Below are positions 34,904 to 46,718 of a stretch of 64,000 nucleotides of DNA, in pieces (the first letter of the stretch is position 1; every line of letters begins with the position of its first letter). This DNA is from Narthecium ossifragum (lineage: Eukaryota > Streptophyta > Magnoliopsida > Dioscoreales > Nartheciaceae). The notes under the pieces are model-generated. The model was given only the letters and a program-made list of their open reading frames with translations, searched no databases and had not been told where the DNA came from. A program made the translations under genes and the position numbers. Location of the stretch: contig OY986964.1 in the NCBI GenBank assembly GCA_963920575.1, forward strand, positions 19,015,395-19,079,394. The letters are read 5' to 3'.

Positions 34904-36301
34904 CCTCCACACTTAGCGGAACAACCGTGGTTATGACGACCAACTCTCAGCACTCCAGGCAACAAAGCTAACACTACCCCAAACAGCAGACTAACAGCAC
35001 TAACAACAATGCATGCAACAGTTTATATTAAACATTCCCGAGGTCCATGACTCCCTCGGTTAACCACAAAGCGATAAAGGATCAAGGGCATAACCCATGG
35101 CCCATTTATACTAAGCATTCCCGAGGGTTCATGACTCCCCCGGTTAACCACAAAGCGATAACAAACAACAGTTTATGCATACAGCCAACCGGATCGCTGT
35201 AGCGGTACTACCCACCGCTGCCAGGCAATCCGCAGCGGGTCCCGGCATTACGACGGTACCACGACCGTCAACCGCGGACTCCTGCAACAGGAAAGTAACC
35301 CCGAAACCGTTGATGAATAGTAAAAAATATAATATTATAATCCGAACATATAATATTATATCTAAAACACCAAACATTCTCTACATAGCAGCCAGTTGAC
35401 CCCCTCGATCCGACGTCCAAACGATGTCGGATTCAAGATCCAACTTAGACTCTTGTAGATCTACATGCATGGATCAACATCTCCAAAATCCAGAATCTTC
35501 CAACGGCTAGATTAACGGAAAAACACTAATCAAAACCGCTAATCAAACTAACTTACCAAGTCCTTGCTACAACCCAGCCCTCCAGCAATCAATTCATAAC
35601 AAATCATAGGAAAATCGGAAAAATACGAAATAAGGTGGAATGGAAAGTTAACTAAGAGATCTACAACTCTTATTCTCATCACAACTCAAGAACATGCACA
35701 TACTGGCCGGAAACCTCGCCGCAAGCCGGCTGTTCTTCAAGAACAGCAGAAACCGGAAAATCCGAGATTAATCACGCATAAAGCCTACTAAAATCTCAAC
35801 CAAAGATCATAAAACTTATACCAGAAATTCTACTAGGCAAGATGTATCTAACAACACAAAGATCAACCAGATCTAACGGCTAGATTAGGAGAAACCCATT
35901 AAACAACATCAGTAAGTAGAACCTACCGACAATGATAATCCTCGGCTGATTCCCCGCTAAACGGCCGCTAACCAAGCTTCAAACCACTCCAGGGATCTTC
36001 CTCACGCCGCCACGGTTCCAACGAGCCTTCAAGCTCCCAAAACGGAGGCCGGATGAGGGAGAATGGTGGAGGAGAAGGAGCTGCCGGAAACAGGGGAAGA
36101 AGACAGAGCTTCCGCGGGAAGAAGAGAAGGAAGGAAGAAGAAGAAGAGAAGAGAAGAGAAGGAAGAGAAGAGGCCGGGGAAAGCCGGGAAGGGCGGGGAA
36201 AAGTGCAATCAGATGAGAGGAAGTCTCCTCTCCCCTGACAGCGGAGGGCGACGGCCACGACGGCCGTCCTCGCAACTCCACCGACAAGACTTTCTGGCAT
36301 A

Positions 36302-36450
36302 GAGGGATCGATCTCTTCCCAAGGAAGATCGATCCCCTTAGCAAGGAAGATCGATCTCCTTAGCAAGGAAGAGGGATCGATCTCTTCCCAAGGAAGATCG
36401 ATCCCCTTAGCAAGGAAGATCGATCTCCTTACCAAGGAAGATCGATCCGC
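36302..36450. repeat. GATCGATC palindrome array (E LTR)
   Basis: Seven copies of GATCGATC in units such as GGAAGATCGATCCCCTTAGC and GGGATCGATCTCTTCCC. A block of about 69 bp (36302-36370) is repeated in tandem from 36371. It sits near the U3 start of the reverse E LTR, the same LTR position as the different array at 56591-56695. Confidence 0.9.
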
Positions 36451-37264
36451 TTTGCCCAGAAAGGCAAACTTAGGCTAAACACAAGCCCAAGCTCAGATCC
36501 TCCAATCCCGGGTCCACCTAGCCATCCTATACAAACACACACACCAAAACAAGGCCGGTGTGTGCACACGAGGGTGTGAAACCAACCAACAAGGCGTAAT
36601 TTACCAAATTGCCCTTGTGGTCAACAACGAGCAACAAGAATAGAGGGACAGGTCCTCACAACGGGGATGGCCGGAGAGGAGAGAACGGCGATAGTCGGCG
36701 GTAGCTTAGGGTTTGGGCATGGGAGAGAGAAGAAAATGACAATGACGTGGCTGGGAAGCTGACGTGGTGGAGAGAGAAAGTGGCGGGGAGAGAGAAATAC
36801 TGGTGGTGGCGGTGCCGGCTACGGAGAAGATGACCGACGGGGAAGAAGGTGGATCTATGGTGGATTTCGGGTGGAATCTACATTACCTCTACTCCTATGA
36901 TATTCTATCAACTATTTTTAATAATTCTTTTCATCATTCATCCTCCCCTAATACAAACTACTGAGGTCCTTTTATAGAGACATTGACAGAGTACTAATCT
37001 AACTAGAAAACCCCCTTGCTTAATTAGCAAGTAATAAGGTTTCAAACTCAACTCAACTTCCTAACTCAAATGGACTCTTAATTAATTCATAACAATAAAA
37101 TATTAACTAGGACTCAATTAAATATAAAAGACTAATGATAAATCCTAATTAAATACTCTAGTTTGAACTAGGGAAGTCCAAGTCAAACTAGGAAAGAGTC
37201 TGAACCAGTTTGGTTCCTCTTCTCTGTTCGGGTCCAGTTGGTCGAGTCGGATCGACTCATATCA

Positions 37265-39663
37265 CTGGGTTATTACCCCAGTGGAGGAGTTATAGTCTCA
37301 TGAGGGTTTTCAGAGATGACACCCACAAACATCTATATATTCCCTTGAATATATCATTAGAAATCAATTATAACATTCATTAACTCCAATGCGTGAAATA
37401 GAAATAGTATCCATTAAATACACCCTTCAACTCATAGTCGCATAAAAACATAGTAAATCAAAATATGTAATAACATATTTCCAACACTTTAACATATTTA
37501 ATCATGACTAAAAATAACTTTAACGCTCCTGTGTGTGAATAGGATTCCACATGCTTCAGGGCATCAATTATATCTAAACACTTCAACTATTCAAGATCAC
37601 AATCATAGCCAAGCACATATCTTCCACTTAATACATAACAATCTCTGCTTTTTAAAATTTTTAAAATTTTCTCTTTTTTTTATGCAGGAGTTTAAAATGT
37701 TTTATGCGAACAACACACCTTGTTAGGCCCATTGCCCGGTTACTAAGTATGAAACCCTTCTTTTTTTTCAAGAAATTCAACCGTTTTACGCATGTTGGCC
37801 AGGCACACTGCCCGGTTACTAAGTAGAAAGTCCTTTTTTATTTTATATATTTCGCATACTCAGATAATTGCATGTGTGCATGTATTTTCTGTGCCATGAC
37901 ATTGAATTGTAAATCTATCCTAATATATTGCATAGAATCTAATATCAACCCCTTAACATGTGAAAGTGAACATGTGCATTAGGATATGTCAAGTTATCAT
38001 TAAATGGTAAAAGTGTTAAAGTATAGAAATAGTGTCATACAAGCAAAAATTTACTATCCCTTATATGACATACAAGCCTGAGAATAATTCATAAAATAAA
38101 TTTCTAAAATACGCATCTTTGTCAAATCATATCATAATTTCATCCTTTGGACATATTTCAAGGGATGTATAACATCTACTTAATAAAATAAAATAAAATA
38201 AGCAGTAAATTTAAATTCCTACAATTCTACCCTCAACTTAAATGTAGTTGTCCCCAATTACACCAAATCATAAAAATAAGGCAATGAATAAAGGGTAGAG
38301 ATCACCATAAGAGCGTGCCATAAATAGTCGTCTCCCGCATTAAAATCATCACATCGCACACAATGGAAACATCGTCACCTACAAAATGCGAAAATACTAA
38401 AAGAAGAAAGCCATCAAAATCACCATATAGCCTGAGAGACATATATATAGAAAGTAAAATAACCCCCTGATCGATCGATATTTTGCATAAATATCCGCCC
38501 ATGAGTAATGTACAAAGGAAACTTGCCATAAAAGTACATTTCCAAAAGATCAAATAGAATAGAATGAAAAATATATCAATAATATCAAAAAGTCCTAAGA
38601 ATTATTAAAAATTTAGACAGAGTCTCCTTTGTATTTGTTGAATATATAGCCTATGCAATCATTCATCCACATAATTTAAAATATAAACATAAAATCTTAA
38701 AATACATCAAAGCATCCATGCACAACACCAAAAATATTCAGCATCCATAATTTCATCCAGATTGAAGATCGAGATCGTCCGATTGGAAATCGAAGCTCTG
38801 TAGCTTCTAAATCGTGCAAGGTTGCCATCGGACGGTCGGAAGCTCGCTAGAGATGGTCGACGATAAAACGACTTCGCTGGAGGATAGGGAAGGTACAGGA
38901 AGAATCGTGGATGTCTGAGGAGTTCTCCAGTAAGCTCTGATCAAAGAATCACAACCTCCAGGTAAGAGAATAGAGATGGCCGGATCAGATTAAGATGATT
39001 GCCGGAATTGGATTCCGACGATCCAAGCTACAATCACGGTTGGAAATGGTTGAGAAAGGATCGTTGAAGGCCAAGGAACTGTCCTATGGTGTCTGATTGA
39101 AGAATTGGGCTTCTAGGCGGCGAATTGAAGGTGGTCGGAGAGGTAGGGACCGTCAGAGTTTGAATCCGATGATCCAGGCGACAAGGAATGGTTTTGATGG
39201 TGGCGGAAGGTTCGTGGTGGCATGAGGAAGGTTCTGGAGGTGTTTTGGGGCAATGGGAGGCCGTGGATGAGGGTCTCGACGATGGCCGAGGGGACTCACC
39301 GGTGTCGAAGGAAGAGGAGACTGGGATGAGGAAGTAGGAGGATGGCAGAGGTTTTGGTACTAGTTTGGAGGGATGAGGGTGGCCGGAGGGACGGCGATGG
39401 GCGGTTGGTGGTGACGGCTCGGGGACGAGCCGTCGAGCTGTGACGATGAGCCACGATCAAAGAACATAGTGGGAGGAGAGAGGAAAAATGAGGAAAAACA
39501 AGGAAATTCAGGAAAAATCCGAAAAAAAAACTAGAAAATGACATGGAAAAAATCCTAAAAATTAAGGAAAATTCGAAAAAGTTAGGAAAAGTCCTAAAAA
39601 CTTCTGGGTTGCCTCCCAACAAGCGCATAATTTTACGTCTTTCACTAGACGTCCATAAAAGGA
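37265..39663 (-). other. Athila copy 2: 3' non-coding region
   Basis: AT-rich sequence with no supported ORF. Its first 1.3 kb is a diverged copy of 42655-43500 plus 52934-53110 in Athila copy 3. It carries two copies of a 60-90 bp unit with GCCCGGTTACTAAG at 37734 and 37810, a GC-richer block at about 38760-39480, and the TGCCTCCCAACAAGCGC motif at 39610 next to the pol end. Confidence 0.7.
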
Positions 39664-40790
39664 TCAGTTATGGCATGGATTCGTCAGTTCGACGTGCTCA
39701 ACCACATCGCCGTGAGCGATGTCCTCCACATAATGTTTTAATCTATGCCCATTAACAGTGAAAACTTCATTTGTCTGTGGATTTCTAATTTCTACAGCGC
39801 AATGTGGAAATACTCTATTTATAATAAAAGGCCCAATCTATGTAGATCATAATTTTCCTAGGAAAAGACACAACTTCGCATTGAACAGCCAAACTTTTTG
39901 CCCAACAACAAAAGTCCTCCTTGAAATGTGTTTATCATGGAAGGCCTTTGTTTTGTGTTTATAATTTGGAATTCAGATAGACTTTATTGCGAATTTTCTC
40001 AAGTTCACACAAACATAATTTCCTATGTTCTGTGACAGCATTACTATCGGTGTTCAATTTTTTAATGACACACATAGCATGATGTTCTAACTCTACTGGT
40101 AAATGGCATGGTTTTCCAAAAGCTAACCGATATAGGAACATACCAATATGTACTTTATAAGCTGTCTTGTAAGCCCAAAGTGCATCGTCTAACTTGATGG
40201 CCCAATCTGTGCGGTCTATATGAATAGTTTTCTCAAAAATACGTTTTATTTACGTATTAGAGAGCTCTACCTGGCCACTAGTCTGAGGATGATAAGGAGT
40301 GGCTACGTTATGTGTGATAGAGTACTTTCTAAAAAGGGAGGCAAAATGTTGATTATTAAAATGAGAACCACCATCCCTAATAATCACACGAGGACAACCA
40401 AATCGAGAAAAGATATTACTTTGAACAAATTTAACCACAACTTTATGATCATTTGACTTGGTTGCTATAGCTTCTACCCATTTCGAAAAATAGTCAACAA
40501 CTACAAGGATATACTGAAAACCAAAAGATGGTGAAAAGGGACCCATGAAACCAATACCCCAAATGTCAAAGATATCGGCAACTAAAATCAGAGTTTGAGG
40601 CATCTCATTCCTACGAGAGATATTTCCAGTTTTCTGACACCTAATACAAGATTCGAAAAAATTATGAGAATCTTTAAAAATCGTAGCCCAATAAAATCTG
40701 CATTGAAGAACTTTTGCAGCAATTTTCTTTCCTTAAAAGAGATAGCGCTTGAAAAGTGTCGCAACTTAAATTTATAATCGAACTTCAAAC
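39664..40790 (-). pseudogene. Athila-like integrase (copy 2)
   Basis: Read from 40790 down: zinc-binding half with a CX2C pair ([18 protein letters not shown]), catalytic core ([16 protein letters not shown], then [36 protein letters not shown]) with the three acidic residues visible, then [51 protein letters not shown] and VNGHRLKHYVED. Frame breaks and at least one internal stop make it a pseudogene. The N-terminal end is cut at about 40790 by Athila LTR 3. Confidence 0.88.
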
Positions 40791-41202
40791 TAACTTTTGG
40801 GGTAGATAGCAGTAAATCCGAGTCGAGTCCACAGGGAATGCATAAGAAAATAATTAAACTACTAAACTCAATCTAAGTATTCCTACCAATAAGTTGAGAA
40901 AAGATTCAGAATTGAAATTAAACTAACTTTACACTAAAGGATTGATAAATACGAGAAAAGGTACTAGGGAATTCTTAATCAGTAACTAGGATTCTACCAG
41001 ATCTTCCTAGGATTAGTACTAGGTGAATGGTTAGTTCTCTCTATCACTTAACAAGTTTCGGTTAGGATTCCTTGTCGGCGAGAGCAATTATCTAAAAGTC
41101 AGTGACCTAATGATTAGTTATGATCACCACTAATGAATCCTCTTATTAGAACTGATTCATCGCGAGAAAATAATAACATATGGATTTAGGTGTAAGATCA
41201 AG

Positions 41203-41345
41203 ATGGTTCTAGCACATTGAGGTAGCCAAATAGAATGTATCAAGGATTAGAAGTTACCCTAATGGTTCTAGCACCTTGAGGTAGCCAAATAGAATGTATC
41301 AAGGATTAGAAGTTTACCCTAATGGTTCTAGCACTGGTTCTAGCA
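41203..41345. repeat. Minisatellite in Athila LTR 3
   Basis: Two near-identical 59-60 bp units start at 41203 and 41262, each ATGGTTCTAGCAC-TTGAGG plus TAGCCAAATAGAATGTATC. Further ATGGTTCTAGCA-like words follow at 41322, 41333, 41400 and 41470, so the core word has spread on its own. Confidence 0.85.
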
Positions 41346-41969
41346 CTACGAAATCCCGAATCTTGAATTAAGATGAATAAGGGATTAAGAGTTGGTCATA
41401 ATGGTTCTAACATTACGTGTAATGGTCCCAGCATCACAAGACAAGACTCGAGAAGAAAATCCTCCCATCTATGGTTCTAGCATGAATGTTTTGATGAGAA
41501 TCTCTAATCTCAAACCCAGGTGCTCAAGACCTAGATCTAGGCATAAAGGAACAAATCATTCATCCACTAATAATAAAATCACACCAAGTTCATAAAGAAA
41601 TTAAGATCAATTCATACAAACCATTCAAAGTGGTATACAAGCCCTAAATCTTAGGATTCCCTAATAGAAACCCTAGTTATATCATAAGAATCCTATGGCG
41701 AGGAGTTTAGCTACTCATCTTGAGGGTTTGATCCATAGATGAAGGTTGATGAAGCTCTTCCGCCATGGATTTCCTCCCAAAAGATTCTAAAAAGAAAAGT
41801 TAAAAAGAGGAAAAAGAAACTAAGAAAGAGTGTTCCCTCTCCTTGGCCTTCAAGCAGCCAAGAGAGAGTCTAGAGATCCCCCAAAAACCCTAAAAGATGT
41901 CTATTTTATAGCCCAGGTATCCCATTAACTCGGATTAGATCTAGGCCTTTGATTTTGCTTAACTGCTAT

Positions 41970-42125
41970 CAAATGATCGATCATTTAGGGGTGAAGATCG
42001 ATCATTTGATCCCAAAAAAATTGGCTGCGCCCGAGGATGATCGATCAATTTAAAACATGGCTCTCTTTCATCTCTGGCTGCATAACATGATCGATCATTA
42101 TAGGGGACGATGATCGATCATCTGT
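41970..42125. repeat. GATCGATCA palindrome array (Athila LTR 3)
   Basis: Five copies of TGATCGATCA or GATCGATCA, for example AAATGATCGATCATTT near 41972. They occupy the same place in the LTR as the GGATCGATCC array of Athila LTR 1, but with a different base pair next to the core. Confidence 0.87.
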
Positions 42126-42503
42126 CCTGCGTATTGTCTCTTTTGTCATTCAGACTACGCCATTGATATTAAAAATGTCGTAACTTCCTCTAGGAAACTC
42201 AGAATCATGAACCATAAAATTCTCCAGAAACGAGACTTCCAGAGCTTTCCAACCATATATGGAACATTATCTAGTTCTATCTAAGAGGATATAGTTTTGA
42301 TTTCAAAGATGGCCCATCTTTGCTCCTTTGCTCCTTTGACTTCCCAGGTTCTTTATTTGTTCGTTTAACTACTAAACTTGATCTAGTCTTCACTGAGGGT
42401 CCTAATACCTGAAATGATGAGAAGACAATCAAAATAGCATTGCTCGGAGACTAACGAGACCCAGTTAAAAGGGTGATTTGTGTACTTTTCACATCTTATC
42501 ACA

Positions 42504-42524
42504 CCCCCCCCCCCCCCCCCCCCC
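42504..42524 (-). promoter_or_regulatory. Polypurine tract of Athila copy 3 (21 G on minus strand)
   Basis: A run of 21 C on the plus strand directly outside the LTR. In copy 1 the same place has only six C. Expected PPT position; length may vary by replication or sequencing slippage. Confidence 0.7.
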
Positions 42525-43507
42525 AAGTTGATTTTTGCTAGTCCTCGAGCAAAGCAAGACAAAAGTAAAAATAAAGCAGTAAACCTAACTAGCCACTTTC
42601 GTAGGTCTCACGATTAGAATTAGCATGTGTAACAAGCCTTTAAACCCCTAAGTGGCCATAGTGGAGGAGTTGTAGTCTCCTGAGGGTTTCCAGTGATGAT
42701 ACCTACAAATATTTATACATCTCCTTGACATATCATCAGAAAATCAATTACAATATTTATTAATTCCAATTCATCAAATAGAAATACTATCTATAAAGAT
42801 ATTCTTTAACTCATAATCACATAAGAATAAAGTAAATTAAAACTTGTCATAACACATTTCCAATACTTCAACATATTTAATTATGATTCAAAAATAATTT
42901 TAACACTCTAGTGTGTGAATAATGTTCCACATGCATCGGAGTATCCATTATTTCCAAGCATTCAACCATTCAAGATTACAATGATAAGTAAGCACATATT
43001 TTCCACTATTACATAACAATAACTATTCTTTTTTTTCACAAGGAAAATCACCCGTTTTATGCGAACAACATGTTGATCAGGAACATTGCCCGGTTACTAA
43101 AATGAAATCTTGTTTCTTCTTTTCTTTTCATTCATAAGAACTTTCAACCGTTTTACGTGAACAGAACGTTGGTCAGGCATCCTACTCGGTTACTAAGTTG
43201 AAAATCTTTTTTTTTTCTTTTCATATACTTTGCATTTTCAGATAATTGCATATGCTCATGTATTTTCTCTGACATGACATAAAACTGCAAATCTATTATA
43301 GTATCATGCTTAGACTCTAATTTCAACTCTTTATCATGTGAAAGTGCGCATGTGCTAAGCATATGTCAAGTCATTCCTAAATCATGGTAAAAGTGTTAAA
43401 ATATAGAGATAATGCTATGCATAGCAAAATTTACTAAATCTTATATGACATATAAATTTCTGAATAATTCATACGACAACTTTCTAAATCAAGCATCTTT
43501 ATCAATA
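42525..43507 (-). other. Athila copy 3: 3' non-coding region, left part
   Basis: AT-rich, no ORF supported. Contains the duplicated motif with CGGTTACTAA at 43088-43100 and 43184-43197, each followed by a T-rich tract. Continues at 52934 beyond the nested LTRs. Confidence 0.7.
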
Positions 43508-43731
43508 TGTTACGATGCACCTTCTCAAGGGCTTTCGTACCTGGTCTCTTGCCTGGTCTCGGATCCTCCTTAGCCAAATCTATGGCTAGGTCGAGAGATA
43601 CCTTTAGGGTTTTAGGAGAAGGACCCTAGGTATTCGACGAGGAAGGCGAAGACTAGAGGGAGGAGACGGATGAGAAGAGGGATACCTTGCAGCTCCTCTA
43701 GGGTTGGATGGCTTCTCTTGGAGATCCAAGC

Positions 43732-44544
43732 TGATACGATGCACCTTCTCAAGGGCTTTCGTACCGGGTCTCTTGCCTTATCTCAGATCCTCTTTAGCCA
43801 AATCTATGGCTAGGTCGAGAGATACCTTTAGGGTTTTAGGAGAAGGACCCTAGGTATTCGACAAGGAAGACGAAGACTAGAGGAGGAGACGGATGAGAAG
43901 AGGGATACCTTGCAGCTCCTCTAGGGTTGGCTGGCTTCTCTTGGAGATCCAAGCCTTGGAGAATGTGGGTGATGGCTGGTTGTGGTGATGATGGTGGCGA
44001 AGGAGTGGACGGCAGCGGAGAAGGAGACCGGTGACCGGTTGTAGAGAGAGAGGAAGGTGGCTGGTGGATTATGAGGAAACTAGGTTACAGCTACTCCTAT
44101 ATTACTTCTACTCCTAGGATTTATCTCTACTAAATAATAACTCTCATATATTCGTCCATGCATAATTACAAGCTATGGAGGTCCTTTTATAGAGGCCTCA
44201 AGAGAGTTCTACTACAACTAGAGAACTACCTTGCTTTAATCAGCAAGTAACCATACTTTCCTACTAAGACTCAATCATAACTCAAACTTCCTGATTACTA
44301 GGACTCTTAATATGAACTAATAAAGCAAATCATAAACTGAACTCAAACTAGGAAACTAACTCAATCAAGATAACTACTAACTAGGAAATCATCAAGTAAG
44401 CAAACCAGCTAGGAATACGATTCCTTTGGCCGGCTGAGCTTAGAACGCCCAAAGGGACTTGGGTGCAGCCAACTGCTTGGCGTGGGCCCATCCAAGCAAG
44501 GACGTGGGCCCCTTCTTGGAATGGCTCGGTTCGACCTCGTATCA
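43732..44544 (-). repeat. A3 3' LTR
   Basis: 813 bp, TGATACGATGCACC to CGACCTCGTATCA in plus-strand reading. PPT complement TCCCTCCTCCCTT at 44545-44557. Confidence 0.92.
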
Positions 44545-46718
44545 TCCCTCCTCCCTTCGAAATTGGCCTTGTCCTCAAGGCCTGAATGTGATGAGGAAAG
44601 AGGGCTCTTCTCTTCTCGAACCGGGGTGATGTGGCTGGACCACAACTGTTGCTCTGTACTCGGTGGTGAGAATCCCGGTCTGGCCCATGGTGGATCTAAT
44701 GGTAACTGGGCCATTGAATCAGGGGGCCATGCAGCTGGTGAGAACCCTGGTCGCACCCATGGTGGATCAGGTGGTAACCGGATCGGTGAATCAAAGAGCC
44801 ATGCTGCCGGTCTAGAAGGAGGGAGCTGAAACTTAGGCATATCTGGGGGTCGCTGGAACTCCTTGAAGTAAAGGACGGCCATAGATCGGCGGTGGTGTGT
44901 CCTTAGTACCTGGCTTCCTGGGTCAAAGACTAAATCAACTCGAATCGAGTCCTTCCAAGGTGGAAGTAGACCCAATGTGGCAGCTGAATACAGTCGTGCC
45001 GAGGACGGAGCATCCGAGGGACGATCTGATGGTTCAGTTGGCCCCAAGCATGGGATCTTCAATGGTTCTCTTGGATCATCCTCGTCACGTCCCATGAGTA
45101 GTGTCGCCCATGACCAAAGGACGGGATCTGATCTCCATGGCCTGCTCGGATGTGCAGGGTCTTGGCTTGATATTGAGTCAAGCTCGCTTTGGCCCAGTCT
45201 GAAGTGATGTCGGCTGGGGCACGCTTCTGCTGCACTATTTGGATCTTGATCAGGTTCAGTTTGACTGAGCTTGATGGAGCTTGGCTGGCTGCAATCAGAT
45301 CTAGCCGGATTGATTCTGGATGCATCCAATTGAGTCTGACTTAGCCTGGTCTGATCTGAGCTTGGTCGGATCTGGTTGGTGTAACCAAACCTGGTTGTGC
45401 TTGGATGGAATCTGACCAAGTCTTGTAAGCTGCAATCTGACTCGACCAATTGTAGGTGATGGAGTCGGAGTTTGATCAGGTTCAAACCGTAGTGATTTGA
45501 TTTGATCTGATCTGATAGCTGAGTGGCTCTGGCAACTGAGAGGGAACTGAACTTGGTCGCCGGTAAGGGATGTTCATCAAGGTTTGGATCCCATGGAGAA
45601 GGGGGGATGAGAGGATGGGGGTTCGACCCAATGGGGTGAATCTGGATGGGTGTCGGTTCTGGTGGTTGGGGTTTGGAGCCGGGCTTGGTAATGTCGAGGA
45701 AGGTGTCAGGAGGTTTAGGGGACGGCCTTTGTTGCCCCAGAAGATCCTTCAATGGGCTGCAGGAGGAGGTTAGGGTAGTAGTCTTGGGCAGAGGTAGACC
45801 GTGACTTCCTTGAGGTTTGTCGTCGGAGTGGGGAAAGATGGAGTTGGGAGCCAGTAGGTTGGTACATGGAATGGCTATGGGTGGAGAGGTTGGGTGGCTT
45901 TGAGGGGGACCTTGGTGGAGGTTACATGGTGTGGGGAGTTCTTCAACAAAGGTGAGGTCGGTGGCTGCAGCTTCATGGATATTGACTGGGCTGGGATGTG
46001 GTGTGGTTGGGTAAGGGGGCAGCGAGTGTTGTTCATTGGTTGGGTCAAGGGGAAGCTCGGGGGTAGGTGGATAAGGAGTCCTAATCCAGGTAGAGCTGGC
46101 TTTATGTTCTGCAATCCAAGTTGTAGCTAGAATGGGATTTTGGCTGGAAATCTGAACTCTGGTAGGGCTTGACTGATTTGTAGGAGAATATCGTTGGATC
46201 ATTGCTTCCCATTGTTCTACTGAAGGGTAAGGCAAAGGGATCCAACTCTGGACAGCTTCCTTCCATTGTTCAGCCGTAGGGTAAGTCGTACTCCGAGTTT
46301 GACTAGGATTCCTAGTTGGAGTAGGATTTGCAATCCTAGTTCCAGTAGGATCTTGAGTCCAAGTCGTACTCTGAGTTTGACTCGAATTCCTAGTTGGAGT
46401 AGGATTTGTAATCCTAGTTCCAGTAGGATTTGGAGTCCAAGTTGTACTCAAGTAGCCATTGGTGTTTGTAGGTTTGGGTTGGTTGTAGGGAGTAGGTAAT
46501 GGCTGATACGGTGGTGATGGATTGTAGGGAAGACTAGGGTTGTACGGTGTGTAGGGAGGTGGCATAGGCTGCTGGTATGGAGGCTGGGCATGGGCCGGGT
46601 ATAGGGGCTCACGGTTTGGATAATGGGTCGGTGTATAGGCAGGTAAGGTGTGAGGTGAACAATAATAGGGTTGTGGAAGCATTGGGTTGTAGCCTGCATA
46701 GGGTGGAGGTTGGTTAGG
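44409..46718 (-). CDS. A3 proline-rich ORF, main part (split by B3)
   Basis: An uninterrupted reading frame of at least 757 codons on the minus strand, running from the B3 insertion point (46718) through the PPT into the 3' LTR. The natural ATG is at 51335, beyond B3. Order: Tyr/Pro-rich repeats (PYNPSLPYNPSPPYQPLPTP), two TGTRI-NPTPTRN blocks, several TTW/STW-I repeats, a Ser/Asp/Gln-rich middle, a block shared with B3 (WSWATLLMG-DEDDP-EPLKI), LPPWKDSIRVDLVFDPG, two DPPW-RPGFSP repeats and GLEDKANFEG. I recognise no family. The lack of stops over 2.2 kb in a decayed neighbourhood suggests youth or selection. Confidence 0.7.
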   Translation of the reverse strand, partial: PNQPPPYAGYNPMLPQPYYCSPHTLPAYTPTHYPNREPLYPAHAQPPYQQPMPPPYTPYNPSLPYNPSPPYQPLPTPYNQPKPTNTNGYLSTTWTPNPTGTRITNPTPTRNSSQTQSTTWTQDPTGTRIANPTPTRNPSQTRSTTYPTAEQWKEAVQSWIPLPYPSVEQWEAMIQRYSPTNQSSPTRVQISSQNPILATTWIAEHKASSTWIRTPYPPTPELPLDPTNEQHSLPPYPTTPHPSPVNIHEAAATDLTFVEELPTPCNLHQGPPQSHPTSPPIAIPCTNLLAPNSIFPHSDDKPQGSHGLPLPKTTTLTSSCSPLKDLLGQQRPSPKPPDTFLDITKPGSKPQPPEPTPIQIHPIGSNPHPLIPPSPWDPNLDEHPLPATKFSSLSVARATQLSDQIKSNHYGLNLIKLRLHHLQLVESDCSLQDLVRFHPSTTRFGYTNQIRPSSDQTRLSQTQLDASRINPARSDCSQPSSIKLSQTEPDQDPNSAAEACPSRHHFRLGQSELDSISSQDPAHPSRPWRSDPVLWSWATLLMGRDEDDPREPLKIPCLGPTEPSDRPSDAPSSARLYSAATLGLLPPWKDSIRVDLVFDPGSQVLRTHHRRSMAVLYFKEFQRPPDMPKFQLPPSRPAAWLFDSPIRLPPDPPWVRPGFSPAAWPPDSMAQLPLDPPWARPGFSPPSTEQQLWSSHITPVREEKSPLSSSHSGLEDKANFEGRRDDTRSNRAIPRRGPRPCLDGPTPSSWLHPSPFGRSKLSRPKESYS

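Larger units (their letters stand above)
21478..36660 (-). mobile_element. E-family (del/Tekay-like) solo LTR, interrupted twice
   Basis: In reverse it starts TGTCGCGCCCCGGCCCGG and ends GGGACAGGTCCTCACA, with perfect TSD ACGGG (21473-21477, 36661-36665). Removing A1 and the B LTR leaves about 2,373 bp, matching the E LTR at 56379-58727 (2,349 bp). It contains the paired AT palindromes (35328-35362), a GC-rich conserved block (35195-35290), a GA-rich tract (36050-36190) and GATCGATC repeats (36302-36450). Confidence 0.93.
20836..37264 (-). mobile_element. 5'-truncated B LTR hosting the main nest
   Basis: Reverse B LTR sequence starts inside the LTR (about 85 bp of the TGTTACGAGCGG end is missing), runs to 21477, resumes at 36661 after the E LTR, and ends GACTCATATCA at 37264. 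Net length is about 1.24 kb. No TSD can be checked because the left end is lost. Left flank is Athila copy 1 integrase and right flank is Athila copy 2 3' non-coding sequence, so a deletion joined two Athila copies through this LTR. Confidence 0.88.
40791..42501 (-). mobile_element. Athila-like copy 3: 3' LTR
   Basis: In minus orientation the LTR begins TGATAAGATGTGAAAAG beside a 21-base G tract and ends near 40791 beside copy 2 integrase. It shares several blocks with LTR 16885-18375, including the palindrome zone and CTCTAGGAAACTC. It contains a 60-bp tandem repeat (41203-41345). The left boundary is approximate. Confidence 0.75.

Noticed and set aside
36053..36302. Arg/Glu-rich ORFs
   Set aside because: Low-complexity GA-rich tract of the E LTR; the reverse complement appears in E2 at 56760-56900.
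42504..42524. Run of 21 C as an assembly artefact
   Set aside because: It falls exactly at the PPT position of an Athila element; its exact length may still be a sequencing error.
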